From Nocardia ignorata NBRC 108230 (GTDB lineage: Bacteria; Actinomycetota; Actinomycetes; Mycobacteriales; Mycobacteriaceae), in NCBI RefSeq assembly GCF_001612905.1, contig NZ_BDBI01000002.1, forward strand, positions 124,001-188,000: a stretch of DNA of 64,000 nucleotides, written 5' to 3'. Each line of letters begins with the position of its first letter. Position 1 is the first letter of the stretch. Made by a program: the position numbers and the translations under genes. The notes below the pieces were generated by a model. That model did not search any database and was not told where the DNA came from. It worked only from the letters and a program-made list of their open reading frames with translations. Positions 15,838-25,091 of this stretch are shown here, piece after piece.

Positions 15838-18825
15838 GTGCGGCTAGAAGTCGACGGCCGCGTAGTCGAAACGGCGCCCAGACCGGGCCAGTGCCTGCGA
15901 ACCCTTCTGCGGGAGCAGGGCACTCTCGCGGTGAAGAAGGGCTGCGATTCCGGTGACTGCGGCGCCTGCTCGGTCCTGCTCGACGGCGCCCCGGTCCACT
16001 CCTGCCTGATTCCCGCACACCGCGCCGCCGACCGAACCGTCACCACTGCCGCCGGTCTTTCCGGTGAAGCCGGACCGAACACCGTGCAGCGCGGTTTCGT
16101 CGACAATGCCGCGTTCCAATGCGGCTTCTGCACAGCCGGAATGGTCGTCACCGCCACCGGATTACTCCGCGACCGCACCGATTCGGAAATCACCGAGGAT
16201 GAGCGCGTGGAGTTGATGAAAGGAAACCTGTGCCGCTGCACGGGTTACCGAGCCATTACCGACGCCCTCACCGCGTGTGCACCACTGTGCACAACTCGTG
16301 AGGCCACCCCTGAACCGCCTCCCGGTGTGGAAGCACGAGTCGGAGAGCCTGGCGATGCCGCCCTTGAACAGCCTCCCGGTATGGAGGCACGAGCCGGAGT
16401 GCCTGCCGATGCCTCCTTCGTGCGTCCGGACGATGGGCATCGGTGGAGGGCCGAGGGCGTGACGACTGTGGCCGTGGGCGAGGACCCGGCGGTGGCGGGC
16501 CGCGAGGTGCGGGCGGTCGCGGCGCGGGTACCGGGCGAGGAGCTCGGGCCGGGGCAGGTCGGAAAGGGTGTCGGAGCGCCCGCCGGGGAGCGGGTGGTGC
16601 GGGGTGGCGAGGCTTTCACGTTCGATGTCGGGGTGGGGGACGAGCGGGGGCCGGGGGTGGCGCCTTGGCATATCGCCGTGTTGAGCAGTCCGCACGCGCA
16701 TGCGCGGGTGGTGTCGATAGACATCGGGGAGGCGTCGGCCGTGCCCGGCGTCCGGGCGGTGCTGACGGCGGCAGACGCGCCGGGGGTGGCATTTTCCACG
16801 GCACGGCACGAATTCCGGGAGGACGATCCCGACGACACCTTCGTCCTCGATCGCACGGTGCGTTTCGTCGGGCAGCGCGTCGCGGCGGTGGTGGGGGAGA
16901 CCCTCGATGCGGCGCGGGCGGGGGTGCGGGCGTTGCGGGTCGAGTACGAGGTTTTGCCCGCTGTGTTCGACCCGGCGGAAGCGCTCGGAGACGACGCACC
17001 GAAGTTGCACGGCGACAAGCCGGGTTCCGCGCGTATTGCCGACCCGCAACGCAACCTGATCGCGGAAATACACGGTGGTGTAGGCGATTTCGATCGCAGT
17101 ATCGAAGAAGCGGCGCACGTTGTCCGCGGTGTCTGGCATTCGCCGCGCGTGCAGCACGTGCACCTGGAAACGCACGGCGGAATCGGCTGGCTCGACGACA
17201 ACGGCAGGCTCGTCCTGCGCACGAGCACCCAGGTTCCGTTCCTGGTTCGCGACGAACTGTGCCACCTGTTCGGCCTCGACCGCGACCGGGTGCGGGTATT
17301 CGCGGCCCGGGTGGGCGGCGGGTTCGGCGCCAAACAGGAAATGCTGGTCGAAGACCTCATCGCGCTCGCCGTCCTACGCACCGGGCATCCGGTGCAATAC
17401 GAATTCACGCGGACCGACGAATTCATCTCTGCCACTTGCCGTCACCCGATGCGGGTGAAGGTCACCGCCGCCGCCGACAAGAATGGGCTGCTCACCGCAT
17501 TGGCGGTCGACGTGCTCGCCGACGCGGGTGCCTACGGCAACCACAGTGCGGGTGTGCTGTTCCATTCCGTCGGTGAATCGGTGGCCGTCTACCGGTGCCC
17601 GAACAAGAAGGTCGACGCGCAAGCGGTGTACACCAACAACATTCCCTCCGGCGCCTTCCGTGGTTACGGGCTCGGTCAGGTGATCTTCGGTGTGGAATCC
17701 GCCATCGACGAACTGGCCCGCCGAATCGGCGTCGACCCGTTCGATTTCCGCAGGCGCAATGTGGTGGTACCGGGCGACCGGTTCACCGGCGCCGAAGTCG
17801 CCGAAAGCGACCTCACCTTCGGTAGTTACGGCCTGGACCAGTGCCTCGACACCGCCCAGCGAGCGCTGCATCGCGGCAACGGTGCCGAGGTGCCCGGCCC
17901 GGACTGGCGGGTGGGAGAAGGAATGGCCGTGGCGATGATCGCGACCGTTCCACCACGCGGCCATCACGCCGACGCGACGGCGCGCCTGCTCATCGACGGG
18001 CGCTACGAGATGAACGTCGGCACAGCGGAATTCGGCAACGGTACAACTACCGTCCACGCCCAGCTCGCCGCGACCGCCCTGGCGACATCGGCCGAACGGA
18101 TCGTGATCCGTCAATCCGACACCGACCTGGTCGGGCACGACACCGGTGCTTTCGGTTCGACCGGCACCATGGTCGCGGGCAAGGCGTCCTATGCCGCCGC
18201 ACTGGAACTGCACGCGATGCTGCTGGCGCGAGCGGCCAAGGTGAGCGGCCACCCCGAACGGGACTGCGTGCTGGAGGCGGGTGGCGTGCGCTGCGGGGAC
18301 GAACTCGTCACCGCCGCACAACTCCTCGCCGACGGGGACCTCATAGCCCACGGGGCCCATTCGGGCACACCGCGTTCGGTGAGTTTCAACGTGCACGCCT
18401 TCCGGGTGGCCGTGCGTCCCGTGACGGGTGAGGTGCGGATTCTGCAATCGATCCAGGTGGCCGACGCGGGCACCGTGCTGAATCCGGTGCAGTTGCGCGG
18501 GCAGGTGGAAGGTGGTGTCGCGCAGGCCATCGGGACCGCGCTCTACGAGGACATGCGCACCGACGCGGGTGTGGTGACCACCCGCACCCTGCGGCACTAC
18601 CACGTACCGCAATTCGCGGACCTGCCACGCACGGAGGTGTATTTCGCCGAAACCAGTGACGCGCTCGGCCCGCTCGGTGCCAAATCGATGAGTGAGTCAC
18701 CCTACAACCCGGTTGCCCCGGCCCTGGCGAACGCGATCCGCGACGCCATCGATGTCAGACCCGACCGATTGCCGATGACCGCCGACCGGATCTGGCGGCT
18801 CGCGAGGAAAGGAACGGCCGAGTGA
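15838..18825 (+). CDS. Xanthine dehydrogenase, fused [2Fe-2S] and molybdopterin subunit
   Basis: Oxidises hypoxanthine and xanthine to urate. The 995-residue chain joins two normally separate subunits. Residues 1-150 are the double [2Fe-2S] domain, with ligands Cys36, 41, 44, 56 and Cys95, 98, 132, 134. Residues ~250-990 are the molybdenum domain with [29 protein letters not shown], and [20 protein letters not shown], which keeps the catalytic glutamate region. A linker between them contains an 18-residue tandem duplication (158-193). The GTG at 15838 has gagggagg 6 nt upstream; the frame is open earlier but not family-like. The next gene overlaps by 4 nt. Confidence 0.9.
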   Translation: MRLEVDGRVVETAPRPGQCLRTLLREQGTLAVKKGCDSGDCGACSVLLDGAPVHSCLIPAHRAADRTVTTAAGLSGEAGPNTVQRGFVDNAAFQCGFCTAGMVVTATGLLRDRTDSEITEDERVELMKGNLCRCTGYRAITDALTACAPLCTTREATPEPPPGVEARVGEPGDAALEQPPGMEARAGVPADASFVRPDDGHRWRAEGVTTVAVGEDPAVAGREVRAVAARVPGEELGPGQVGKGVGAPAGERVVRGGEAFTFDVGVGDERGPGVAPWHIAVLSSPHAHARVVSIDIGEASAVPGVRAVLTAADAPGVAFSTARHEFREDDPDDTFVLDRTVRFVGQRVAAVVGETLDAARAGVRALRVEYEVLPAVFDPAEALGDDAPKLHGDKPGSARIADPQRNLIAEIHGGVGDFDRSIEEAAHVVRGVWHSPRVQHVHLETHGGIGWLDDNGRLVLRTSTQVPFLVRDELCHLFGLDRDRVRVFAARVGGGFGAKQEMLVEDLIALAVLRTGHPVQYEFTRTDEFISATCRHPMRVKVTAAADKNGLLTALAVDVLADAGAYGNHSAGVLFHSVGESVAVYRCPNKKVDAQAVYTNNIPSGAFRGYGLGQVIFGVESAIDELARRIGVDPFDFRRRNVVVPGDRFTGAEVAESDLTFGSYGLDQCLDTAQRALHRGNGAEVPGPDWRVGEGMAVAMIATVPPRGHHADATARLLIDGRYEMNVGTAEFGNGTTTVHAQLAATALATSAERIVIRQSDTDLVGHDTGAFGSTGTMVAGKASYAAALELHAMLLARAAKVSGHPERDCVLEAGGVRCGDELVTAAQLLADGDLIAHGAHSGTPRSVSFNVHAFRVAVRPVTGEVRILQSIQVADAGTVLNPVQLRGQVEGGVAQAIGTALYEDMRTDAGVVTTRTLRHYHVPQFADLPRTEVYFAETSDALGPLGAKSMSESPYNPVAPALANAIRDAIDVRPDRLPMTADRIWRLARKGTAE
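16309..16416 (+). repeat. Two 54-bp in-frame tandem repeats in the xdh linker
   Basis: Units 16309-16362 and 16363-16416 each encode 18 residues on the pattern xExPPGxEARxGxPxDAx. They lie between the FeS and molybdenum domains of the fused xanthine dehydrogenase, so they extend a flexible tether. The units differ at several positions, so the duplication is not recent. Confidence 0.85.
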
Positions 18826-20072
18826 ATACCCGACTGCCCGAACACATCCGGGCACGCGTCGACGCAGTCCTCGATTCCGTCGATGCGGAGCTGCGGCTGC
18901 GCTATCCCGGCCAGGGGACGCGGATCCAACCGGTGCACACGGTGTATGTCCCCGCCGACCGTGCCACCGCCGACACCCCGGCGGAATGGGGCGCCACCGC
19001 GCTGGAACTGCTGGATCGCCATGCCGACTTCCTCGCCGGTCTCGACACCACCGATTCCCTTCCCGCGGTCCGGGTCGGCCTGTCCGCTCGACCGGTGCAG
19101 GACCTGCGGATAGATTTCGAGGACGGATACGGTTTCCGCGCCGACGATGTGGAAGACGCCGCCGCGACAGCAGCGGGAAAGACCTTGGCATCGATGGCCG
19201 AAAAGCCGGGCGCACCCGGTTCGTTCGGGATCCGGATCAAGGGGCTGGCCAAGGACGAACGCAGGCGAGCGCTACGAACACTGGAATTGGTGCTCGACGG
19301 CGTCGCCGACGTATTACCCGGATTTCTCTTCACGGTTCCGAAAATCAGGGCGGCCGAACAAGTCTCGGCCATTGTCGACATCTGCTCCGGCATCGAACGC
19401 GCCCACGGACTTCCCGACCACACCCTGCGCTTCGAACTGCAGATCGAAAGCCCGCAGGCGATCATCGCGCCCGACGGCACAGCCCCCATCGCCCGCATGC
19501 TCGCCCTGTCCGACAACCGTTGCAGTGCACTGCATTTCGGCGCCTACGACTACACCGCCGCCTGTGGGATCGCCGCCACCGACCAGGCGCTCGACCATCC
19601 GGCCGCGGACCACGCCAAAACGGTGATGCAGGTCGCCGCCGCCCAGACCGGTGTATGGATCTGCGACGGCTCCACCCAGATCGTGCCGGGCAGCGACCCC
19701 GAATTCGCTTTCACCAACCACTACCACCTGGTGGAACGTGCCCTGCGCCGCGGCTACTACCAGGGCTGGGACATGCATCCCGGCCACCTGGTCACCCGCT
19801 GGCTGGCCACCCACAACTTCTTCCGTACCGCCACCGATGTGGCCGTCCCACGCCTGCAGGCCTACGTCGGTCGCGGCCAGGAAGGAGTGGTCGACGAGCC
19901 GGCGACCGCCGAAGCCCTGTCGACCACGGTGGTGCGCGCCCTGCGCTGCGGTGCGGTCAGCGATGACGAGTTGCGCACCCGTGCACCGGAACTCACCGAG
20001 CAGACCCTCGTCGACCTGATGACCCGCCGGTGGTCGAGCCGAGAAAACACCGAAGCACGGGAGACCCGATGA
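18822..20072 (+). CDS. CitE/aldolase-like protein (DUF6986 type) in the allantoin operon
   Basis: A 416-residue protein resembling the HpcH/HpaI-CitE superfamily. Visible elements are [18 protein letters not shown] (acidic, likely metal-binding), [27 protein letters not shown] and [13 protein letters not shown], which correspond to the CitE/malate-synthase-like barrel strands. I associate it with DUF6986, a family without an assigned reaction. It overlaps the xanthine dehydrogenase stop (GTGA) and the allantoicase start (ATGA), so it is locked into the pathway. A CoA-dependent condensation or cleavage involving glyoxylate is plausible from superfamily and context, but is inference. Confidence 0.7.
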   Translation: MNTRLPEHIRARVDAVLDSVDAELRLRYPGQGTRIQPVHTVYVPADRATADTPAEWGATALELLDRHADFLAGLDTTDSLPAVRVGLSARPVQDLRIDFEDGYGFRADDVEDAAATAAGKTLASMAEKPGAPGSFGIRIKGLAKDERRRALRTLELVLDGVADVLPGFLFTVPKIRAAEQVSAIVDICSGIERAHGLPDHTLRFELQIESPQAIIAPDGTAPIARMLALSDNRCSALHFGAYDYTAACGIAATDQALDHPAADHAKTVMQVAAAQTGVWICDGSTQIVPGSDPEFAFTNHYHLVERALRRGYYQGWDMHPGHLVTRWLATHNFFRTATDVAVPRLQAYVGRGQEGVVDEPATAEALSTTVVRALRCGAVSDDELRTRAPELTEQTLVDLMTRRWSSRENTEARETR

Positions 20073-21031
20073 CCGACGACTTCACCCACCTGCCAGATCT
20101 GGCGGTCCGGCCGCTCGGCGGGTCGGTGATCTGGGCGAACGACGAGTTCTTCGCCGAGAAGGAGAACCTCGTCAACCCCGGCCCGGCCGAATACCGGCCC
20201 TCGACATTCGGGCACAAGGGCCAGATCTACGACGGCTGGGAAACGCGCCGCCACCGCGGCAAACCCGGTGACGACGCGGCCATCGTGCGCCTCGGCGTGC
20301 CGGGCGTGATCCGCGGCATCGTGGTGGACACCGCCTGGTTCAAGGGCAACTACCCACCCGAGGTATCGGTCTCGGCGCTGGCGATCGACGGTTACCCCAC
20401 CGCGGAGCAGATCGCCGAACGCACCGACTGGGTGCCGCTGCTCGACCGTGTGAAGGTCGCGGGCGATTGCCGGACCCCGTTCACTGTCGACGACGAAAAC
20501 CGGTGGACCCACGTCAAACTCACCATGCACCCCGATGGCGGCGTCGCCCGGCTGCGGGTCCACGGCGAGGGCAGGCCCGACCCGGCGATGCTCGGCCTCG
20601 GCCCACTCGACCTGGCCGCCCTCGAGAACGGCGCGCTGGTCCTCGACTGCTCCAACCGCTTCTACAGCTCACCCAACCAACTGCTCTACCCCGGCCAGGC
20701 GCGCGTCATGGGCGACGGCTGGGAAACCGCGCGCCGCCGCGACGACGGAAACGACTGGGTACGTATCAAACTCGCGGGCCCCGGCGCGATCCGGCTCGCC
20801 GAGATCGACACCTCCTGCTTCCTCGGCAACAGCCCCGGTGCCGCCTCGCTCACCGGCTTCACCGGCGACGGAACGGAAGTCGAGATCATGCCGCGCACCG
20901 ACCTGCTCCCCGACACCCGCCACCGGTTCGCCCTCACATCCGCCGGCGCATCGGTCGAAGAGGTTCGCCTCGACATCTATCCCGACGGCGGCCTGGCTCG
21001 TCTGCGGCTCTACGGCGAGCTCTCCGCATGA
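20069..21031 (+). CDS. alc: Allantoicase
   Basis: Hydrolyses allantoate to ureidoglycolate and urea. The 320-residue protein has the two tandem jelly-roll repeats of the family, each with a GWETxRRR element: DGWETRRHRGKPGDDAAIV and DGWETARRRDDGNDWVRIK, and the paired DTAWFKGNYPP / DTSCFLGNSPG segments. It starts in an ATGA overlap with the DUF6986 gene and ends in an ATGA overlap with allantoinase. Confidence 0.93.
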   Translation: MTDDFTHLPDLAVRPLGGSVIWANDEFFAEKENLVNPGPAEYRPSTFGHKGQIYDGWETRRHRGKPGDDAAIVRLGVPGVIRGIVVDTAWFKGNYPPEVSVSALAIDGYPTAEQIAERTDWVPLLDRVKVAGDCRTPFTVDDENRWTHVKLTMHPDGGVARLRVHGEGRPDPAMLGLGPLDLAALENGALVLDCSNRFYSSPNQLLYPGQARVMGDGWETARRRDDGNDWVRIKLAGPGAIRLAEIDTSCFLGNSPGAASLTGFTGDGTEVEIMPRTDLLPDTRHRFALTSAGASVEEVRLDIYPDGGLARLRLYGELSA

Positions 21032-21972
21032 CCGGGCCACGCGACTTCATCGGCTACGGCCCGACTCCGCCGGACCCGCGGTGGCCCGGCGGCGCCCGGA
21101 TCGCGGTGCAATTCGTGCTGAATTACGAAGAGGGCGGGGAGAACAACGTTCTCGACGGATCACCGCATTCGGAAACCTTCCTGTCCGAGATGACACCGGC
21201 CGAAGCCTTCCCGAACCGGCACATGAGCATGGAATCGCTCTACGAATACGGTTCACGCGCCGGCCTGTGGCGGATACTGCGCGCCTTCGAACGGCGCGGT
21301 ATCCCGCTCACCGTTTTCGCGGTCGCCCGCGCGATGCAACGCAATCCCGAGGCGGTCGCGGCCTTTCTGGAGCTCGGCCACGAAATAGCGTGTCACGGTC
21401 TGCGCTGGCAGTCGTATCAGCTCGTGGATCGCGAGACCGAACGCGCCGACATGGCCGAAGCCGTGCGCATCCTCACCGACCTCACCGGCGAGCCGCCACG
21501 CGGCTGGTACACCGGCCGCGACTCACCCAACACCCGCGAATTGGTCGTCGAGTACGGCGGTTTCGTCTACGACGCCGACTCCTACGCCGACGACCTGCCC
21601 TACTGGACCACGGTGCGCGGGCAGCAGCACCTCGTGGTCCCGTACACCCTCGACACCAACGACATGCGCTACTGCTCGCCCGCCGGCTTCGCCACCGGCG
21701 AGGAGTTCTACGCCCACCTGCGCGACGCCTTCGACGTGCTGTACCGCGAAGGGACCGAGGGCAGCCCGAAGATGCTCTCGATCGGCCTGCACTGCCGCAT
21801 CGCGGGCCGCCCCGCCCGCACCGCGGCCCTGGAGCGCTTCCTCGACCACGTGCAATGCCACGAGGACGTGTGGATCACGCGCCGCATCGACATCGCCGAC
21901 CACTGGCGAACGACGCATCCGGCCGGATCAGGCGAACAGGTCCCGGACGAACGGGAGCGAGTCGACCAGTGA
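21028..21972 (+). CDS. puuE: Allantoinase, PuuE (polysaccharide-deacetylase-like) type
   Basis: Opens allantoin to allantoate. The 314-residue protein belongs to the metal-independent PuuE class, unrelated to DHOase-type allantoinase. Diagnostic segments are FIGYGPTPPDPRWPGGARIA, LNYEEGGENNVLDG, GHEIACHGLRW and WYTGRDSPNTR. The ATG at 21028 overlaps the allantoicase stop. The last 45 nt overlap the 3' end of the convergent lipase gene. It is the last gene of the second purine operon (14925-21972). Confidence 0.92.
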   Translation: MTGPRDFIGYGPTPPDPRWPGGARIAVQFVLNYEEGGENNVLDGSPHSETFLSEMTPAEAFPNRHMSMESLYEYGSRAGLWRILRAFERRGIPLTVFAVARAMQRNPEAVAAFLELGHEIACHGLRWQSYQLVDRETERADMAEAVRILTDLTGEPPRGWYTGRDSPNTRELVVEYGGFVYDADSYADDLPYWTTVRGQQHLVVPYTLDTNDMRYCSPAGFATGEEFYAHLRDAFDVLYREGTEGSPKMLSIGLHCRIAGRPARTAALERFLDHVQCHEDVWITRRIDIADHWRTTHPAGSGEQVPDERERVDQ

Positions 21973-23061
21973 GGCGTTGACCGTGCCGTCGTGGTCGGTG
22001 GGGTAGGTGCGGGTGGTCACCGGCTGGCGGTTGGCCTCGAGCACCGCGAAGTAGCGCAGGGTCGCGGGGGTGACCACGTCGGTGTCGCGCAGGCCCTGAG
22101 CCAGCAGCAGCGGGCGGTCGTAGCCGGATTCGGGCAGGCCCATGTACTCGCCGAGCAGGCCGCGCAGGTTCGGGATGGACGACAGCGGGCGGGCGAACAT
22201 GCTGCCCACCGACGGCTTGGCGGCGGCCAGTTCGTCACCGAGGGGGCCGATGCAGGCGGTCTGGGCGCGCTCGAGCCAGGTGCGGCCGGTGTCGGTGAGC
22301 AGACCGTCGATGTCGAGGTCGGGGTAGGTGGTGCGCAGGCCGCTGAGGATGTACAGGACGTAGGCGGTCAGGTGCGAGCTCAGGGCGATCGGGGGCACAC
22401 CCGGGCCGACGAGGCCGATGACGTCCTCGATGTAGGCGGGTACGCCCGTGCCGACGGCACCGCGGTAGTCGAGTTCGGGGCCGCCGAACTCGGTGGCGTA
22501 GCGGGCGGTGAACACCGCGGCGCCGCCGCCCTGCGACTGACCGACCACGGCCCACTTGTTCGACAGCGACGGGTATCGCGCGGTCGCGGCGCGCACGGCG
22601 TCGACCACATTGCGCGCCTCCACGACGCCGTTCAGATACGGGTGCTCGCCCGGACCGCCGAGACCGGCGTAGTCGGCCGCGACCACCGCGTAACCCTGCT
22701 TCAGCCAGGTGCCGAGGTAAGCCCAGTCGCGTTCGACGGCGGCCGGACCGGCCACGCTGTAGGCGCAGTCGTCGCCCAGCCCGACGGTGCCGTGCGCCCA
22801 GGCGATCACCGGCCAGCCGCCCGCGGGGGCTTCGCCCGGCGGGAAGTACACGGCGGCACCGGTGGTGGTCGGTTGGTCTCCCGCGGTGGTCGAGCGGTAG
22901 AGCAACCGCTCGGCGCGGGCCGAACCCGGCAGCGTCGCCGCGGCCGACAGGGCCTCCACCGAGACGACCTGCCCGCCGGTGGGATCGGCGTGCGCCGGAA
23001 CGGCCGGCAGCACGGTCAGCGCGGCCATCGCCGCGATCGTCAGCATCCTCGACTTGCGCAC
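21928..23061 (-). CDS. Secreted lipase (LIP family)
   Basis: Exported alpha/beta hydrolase of 377 residues. The GTG at 23061 follows a gaagggaagaggg ribosome site and gives a signal peptide VRKSRMLTIAAMAALTVLPA..AHA. The oxyanion/nucleophile region is AVVGQSQGGGAAVF, and a C-terminal TYPTDHDGTVNASL carries the likely histidine. Typical of the secretory lipase family (PF03583) expanded in nocardiae and mycobacteria. Substrate unknown. Its 3' end overlaps puuE by 45 nt on the other strand. Confidence 0.85.
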   Translation of the reverse strand: MRKSRMLTIAAMAALTVLPAVPAHADPTGGQVVSVEALSAAATLPGSARAERLLYRSTTAGDQPTTTGAAVYFPPGEAPAGGWPVIAWAHGTVGLGDDCAYSVAGPAAVERDWAYLGTWLKQGYAVVAADYAGLGGPGEHPYLNGVVEARNVVDAVRAATARYPSLSNKWAVVGQSQGGGAAVFTARYATEFGGPELDYRGAVGTGVPAYIEDVIGLVGPGVPPIALSSHLTAYVLYILSGLRTTYPDLDIDGLLTDTGRTWLERAQTACIGPLGDELAAAKPSVGSMFARPLSSIPNLRGLLGEYMGLPESGYDRPLLLAQGLRDTDVVTPATLRYFAVLEANRQPVTTRTYPTDHDGTVNASLVDSLPFVRDLFA

Positions 23062-23556
23062 GGTCCCTCTTCCCTTCGTCGGACAGCCCGATTCTGCCCC
23101 GTGCGCCACAGGGGTGACACGCCGGGCGGGCGTTGCGGAGTGACGACACGCACATGATCGACGCCCGGCGTGGTGTGTGAAACGACTCACAGCCTGGAAG
23201 GCTCGAGAGCATCGGCACCCACCCGGCCGAAGATCGCTAACAGTACGGGCGTTATGCTAAAACTCCTGGTCAGCACTACCCATCGGTAGCCGCAGTGCTT
23301 GCAATCACAGGGCAAATTTCGCAAAGTTAGCAACAGCGGCGGCAAACCTAGCTGAGATTCACACAACCAACAGGTAGACGGCTATTTCCGGGTATGCCAT
23401 TGTTTGGAAGTACACCCCTCAGGCCCTAGCTAGTCCTAGCAAGCCTGCAAATTGCTTCAGCAGTACGACCCGTGCAACCGAAAGCGTTCAGCCGCCGGTT
23501 GTTTGAACGGCCGGACAGCGCGGAGCACCGACCACACCGAGGAAGTGGAGTCAGAG
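23062..23556. promoter_or_regulatory. Long intergenic control region between lipase and aceA
   Basis: This 495-nt gap has no supportable gene and is visibly richer in A+T than its surroundings. It contains a RamB-like sequence gcaaatttcgcaaagttag (23312-23330) with a second tgcaaa-type half near 23445, and the 12-mer agtgcttgcaat (23294-23305) that recurs upstream of the XRE-hbhA operon. It probably holds the lipase promoter on the left and the carbon-source-controlled aceA promoter on the right. Confidence 0.55.
23312..23333. promoter_or_regulatory. Candidate RamB operator upstream of aceA
   Basis: The run gcaaa-tttc-gcaaagttagcaa resembles the AAAGTTTGCAAA-type sites described for RamB in corynebacteria and mycobacteria, with one mismatch in the core. 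It sits about 225 nt before the aceA start. Match is by eye only. Confidence 0.45.
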
Positions 23557-24846
23557 ATGTCGACTGCCGGCACCCCGAAGACCGCTGCGGAAATCCAGCA
23601 GGATTGGGACACCAACCCGCGCTGGAAGGGCATTACCCGCAACTACACCGCCGAGCAGGTTTCCAAGCTGCAGGGCACTGTCGTCGAGGAGCACACCCTC
23701 GCGCGTCGTGGTTCGGAGATCCTGTGGGACCTCGTGAACAACGAGGACTACATCAACTCCCTCGGCGCCCTCACCGGCAACCAGGCCGTGCAGCAGGTTC
23801 GCGCCGGCCTGAAGGCCATCTACCTGTCGGGTTGGCAGGTCGCCGGTGACGCGAACCTGTCCGGCCACACCTACCCCGACCAGTCGCTGTACCCGGCGAA
23901 CTCGGTCCCCTCGGTGGTCCGTCGCATCAACAACGCGCTGCTGCGCGCCGACGAGATCGCCAAGGTCGAGGGTGACACCTCGGTCAAGAACTGGCTGGCC
24001 CCGATCGTCGCCGACGCCGAGGCCGGCTTCGGTGGCGCCCTGAACGCCTACGAGCTGCAGAAGGCCATGATCGCGGCCGGCGCCGCGGGCGTGCACTGGG
24101 AAGACCAGCTCGCCTCGGAGAAGAAGTGCGGCCACCTCGGTGGCAAGGTGCTGATCCCCACCCAGCAGCACATCCGCACTCTGACCTCCGCGCGTCTGGC
24201 CGCCGACGTCGCCGACGTGCCGTCGGTGATCATCGCCCGCACCGACGCCGAGGCCGCCACCCTCATCACCTCCGATGTGGACGAGCGCGACCGCGAGTTC
24301 CTGGACGGCACCCGTACCGCCGAGGGCTTCTTCGGTGTGAAGAACGGCATCGAGCCCTGCATCGCGCGTGCCAAGGCCTACGCCCCCTACGCCGACCTCA
24401 TCTGGATGGAGACCGGCGTGCCGGACCTCGAGGTCGCGCGCAAGTTCGCCGAGTCGGTTCGCAGCGAGTTCCCGGACCAGCTGCTGGCCTACAACTGCTC
24501 GCCTTCGTTCAACTGGAAGGCGCACCTGGACGACGCGACCATCGCGAAGTTCCAGCGTGAGCTCGGCGCGATGGGCTTCAAGTTCCAGTTCATCACCCTG
24601 GCCGGCTTCCACTCGCTCAACTACGGCATGTTCGACCTGGCGCACGGCTACGCTCGCGAGGGCATGACCGCGTTCGTCGACCTGCAGGAGCGCGAGTTCA
24701 AGGCCGCCGCCGAGCGTGGCTTCACCGCCATCAAGCACCAGCGTGAGGTCGGTGCCGGCTACTTCGACACCATCGCCACCACCGTTGACCCCAACACCTC
24801 GACCGCGGCCCTCAAGGGCTCGACCGAAGAGGGTCAGTTCCACTGA
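23557..24846 (+). CDS. aceA: Isocitrate lyase
   Basis: Cleaves isocitrate to glyoxylate and succinate in the glyoxylate cycle. The 429-residue protein has the actinobacterial class sequence with the catalytic KKCGH motif at 189-193 (nucleophile Cys191, as in the M. tuberculosis enzyme), [10 protein letters not shown] and [14 protein letters not shown]. The ATG at 23557 is chosen from the family length and [13 protein letters not shown] start. It is followed by a 13-bp hairpin at 24894-24929. Confidence 0.96.
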   Translation: MSTAGTPKTAAEIQQDWDTNPRWKGITRNYTAEQVSKLQGTVVEEHTLARRGSEILWDLVNNEDYINSLGALTGNQAVQQVRAGLKAIYLSGWQVAGDANLSGHTYPDQSLYPANSVPSVVRRINNALLRADEIAKVEGDTSVKNWLAPIVADAEAGFGGALNAYELQKAMIAAGAAGVHWEDQLASEKKCGHLGGKVLIPTQQHIRTLTSARLAADVADVPSVIIARTDAEAATLITSDVDERDREFLDGTRTAEGFFGVKNGIEPCIARAKAYAPYADLIWMETGVPDLEVARKFAESVRSEFPDQLLAYNCSPSFNWKAHLDDATIAKFQRELGAMGFKFQFITLAGFHSLNYGMFDLAHGYAREGMTAFVDLQEREFKAAAERGFTAIKHQREVGAGYFDTIATTVDPNTSTAALKGSTEEGQFH

Positions 24847-24893
24847 GTTGCTTTGACTAGCAACGGATTTCCTCTACACCAGTAGGGGTGTAC

Positions 24894-24929
24894 GCCCTCC
24901 CCTGCCGATCAGCCCCGGCAGGGGAGGGC
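24894..24929 (+). terminator. Hairpin terminator after aceA
   Basis: Perfect 13-bp stem (gccctcccctgcc / ggcaggggagggc) with a 10-nt loop, 47 nt after the aceA stop. There is no T-run, as is common in high-GC actinobacteria. Confidence 0.7.
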
Positions 24930-24967
24930 ATCCCTATATCGTGGGGCCCAAACCACTGTTTCCGGTT

Positions 24968-25071
24968 TCGGCCCGTCCCCGGCTCTGGACTGACCGGAGG
25001 GTGCGACGAAGGAGTGCCCGCAGGGAGGGAAGAGTCGGGGTTTAGGGCCGAAACCCGCGGCGCCAGCCGCC
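24968..25071 (+). repeat. Dispersed leader repeat, full copy upstream of fadB2
   Basis: About 104 nt that recur in inverted genomic orientation at 52788-52893 with roughly 90% identity by eye, including an unbroken ctctggactgaccggaggg run. The 3' end also recurs at 2513-2536. It ends 20 nt before the fadB2 start, just before its aggag ribosome site. It has no protein-coding signature. Internal near-palindromes (tttcggccc..gggccgaaa) would let the transcript fold. Confidence 0.85.
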
Positions 25072-25091
25072 AAATAACACAGGAGTGGGAC

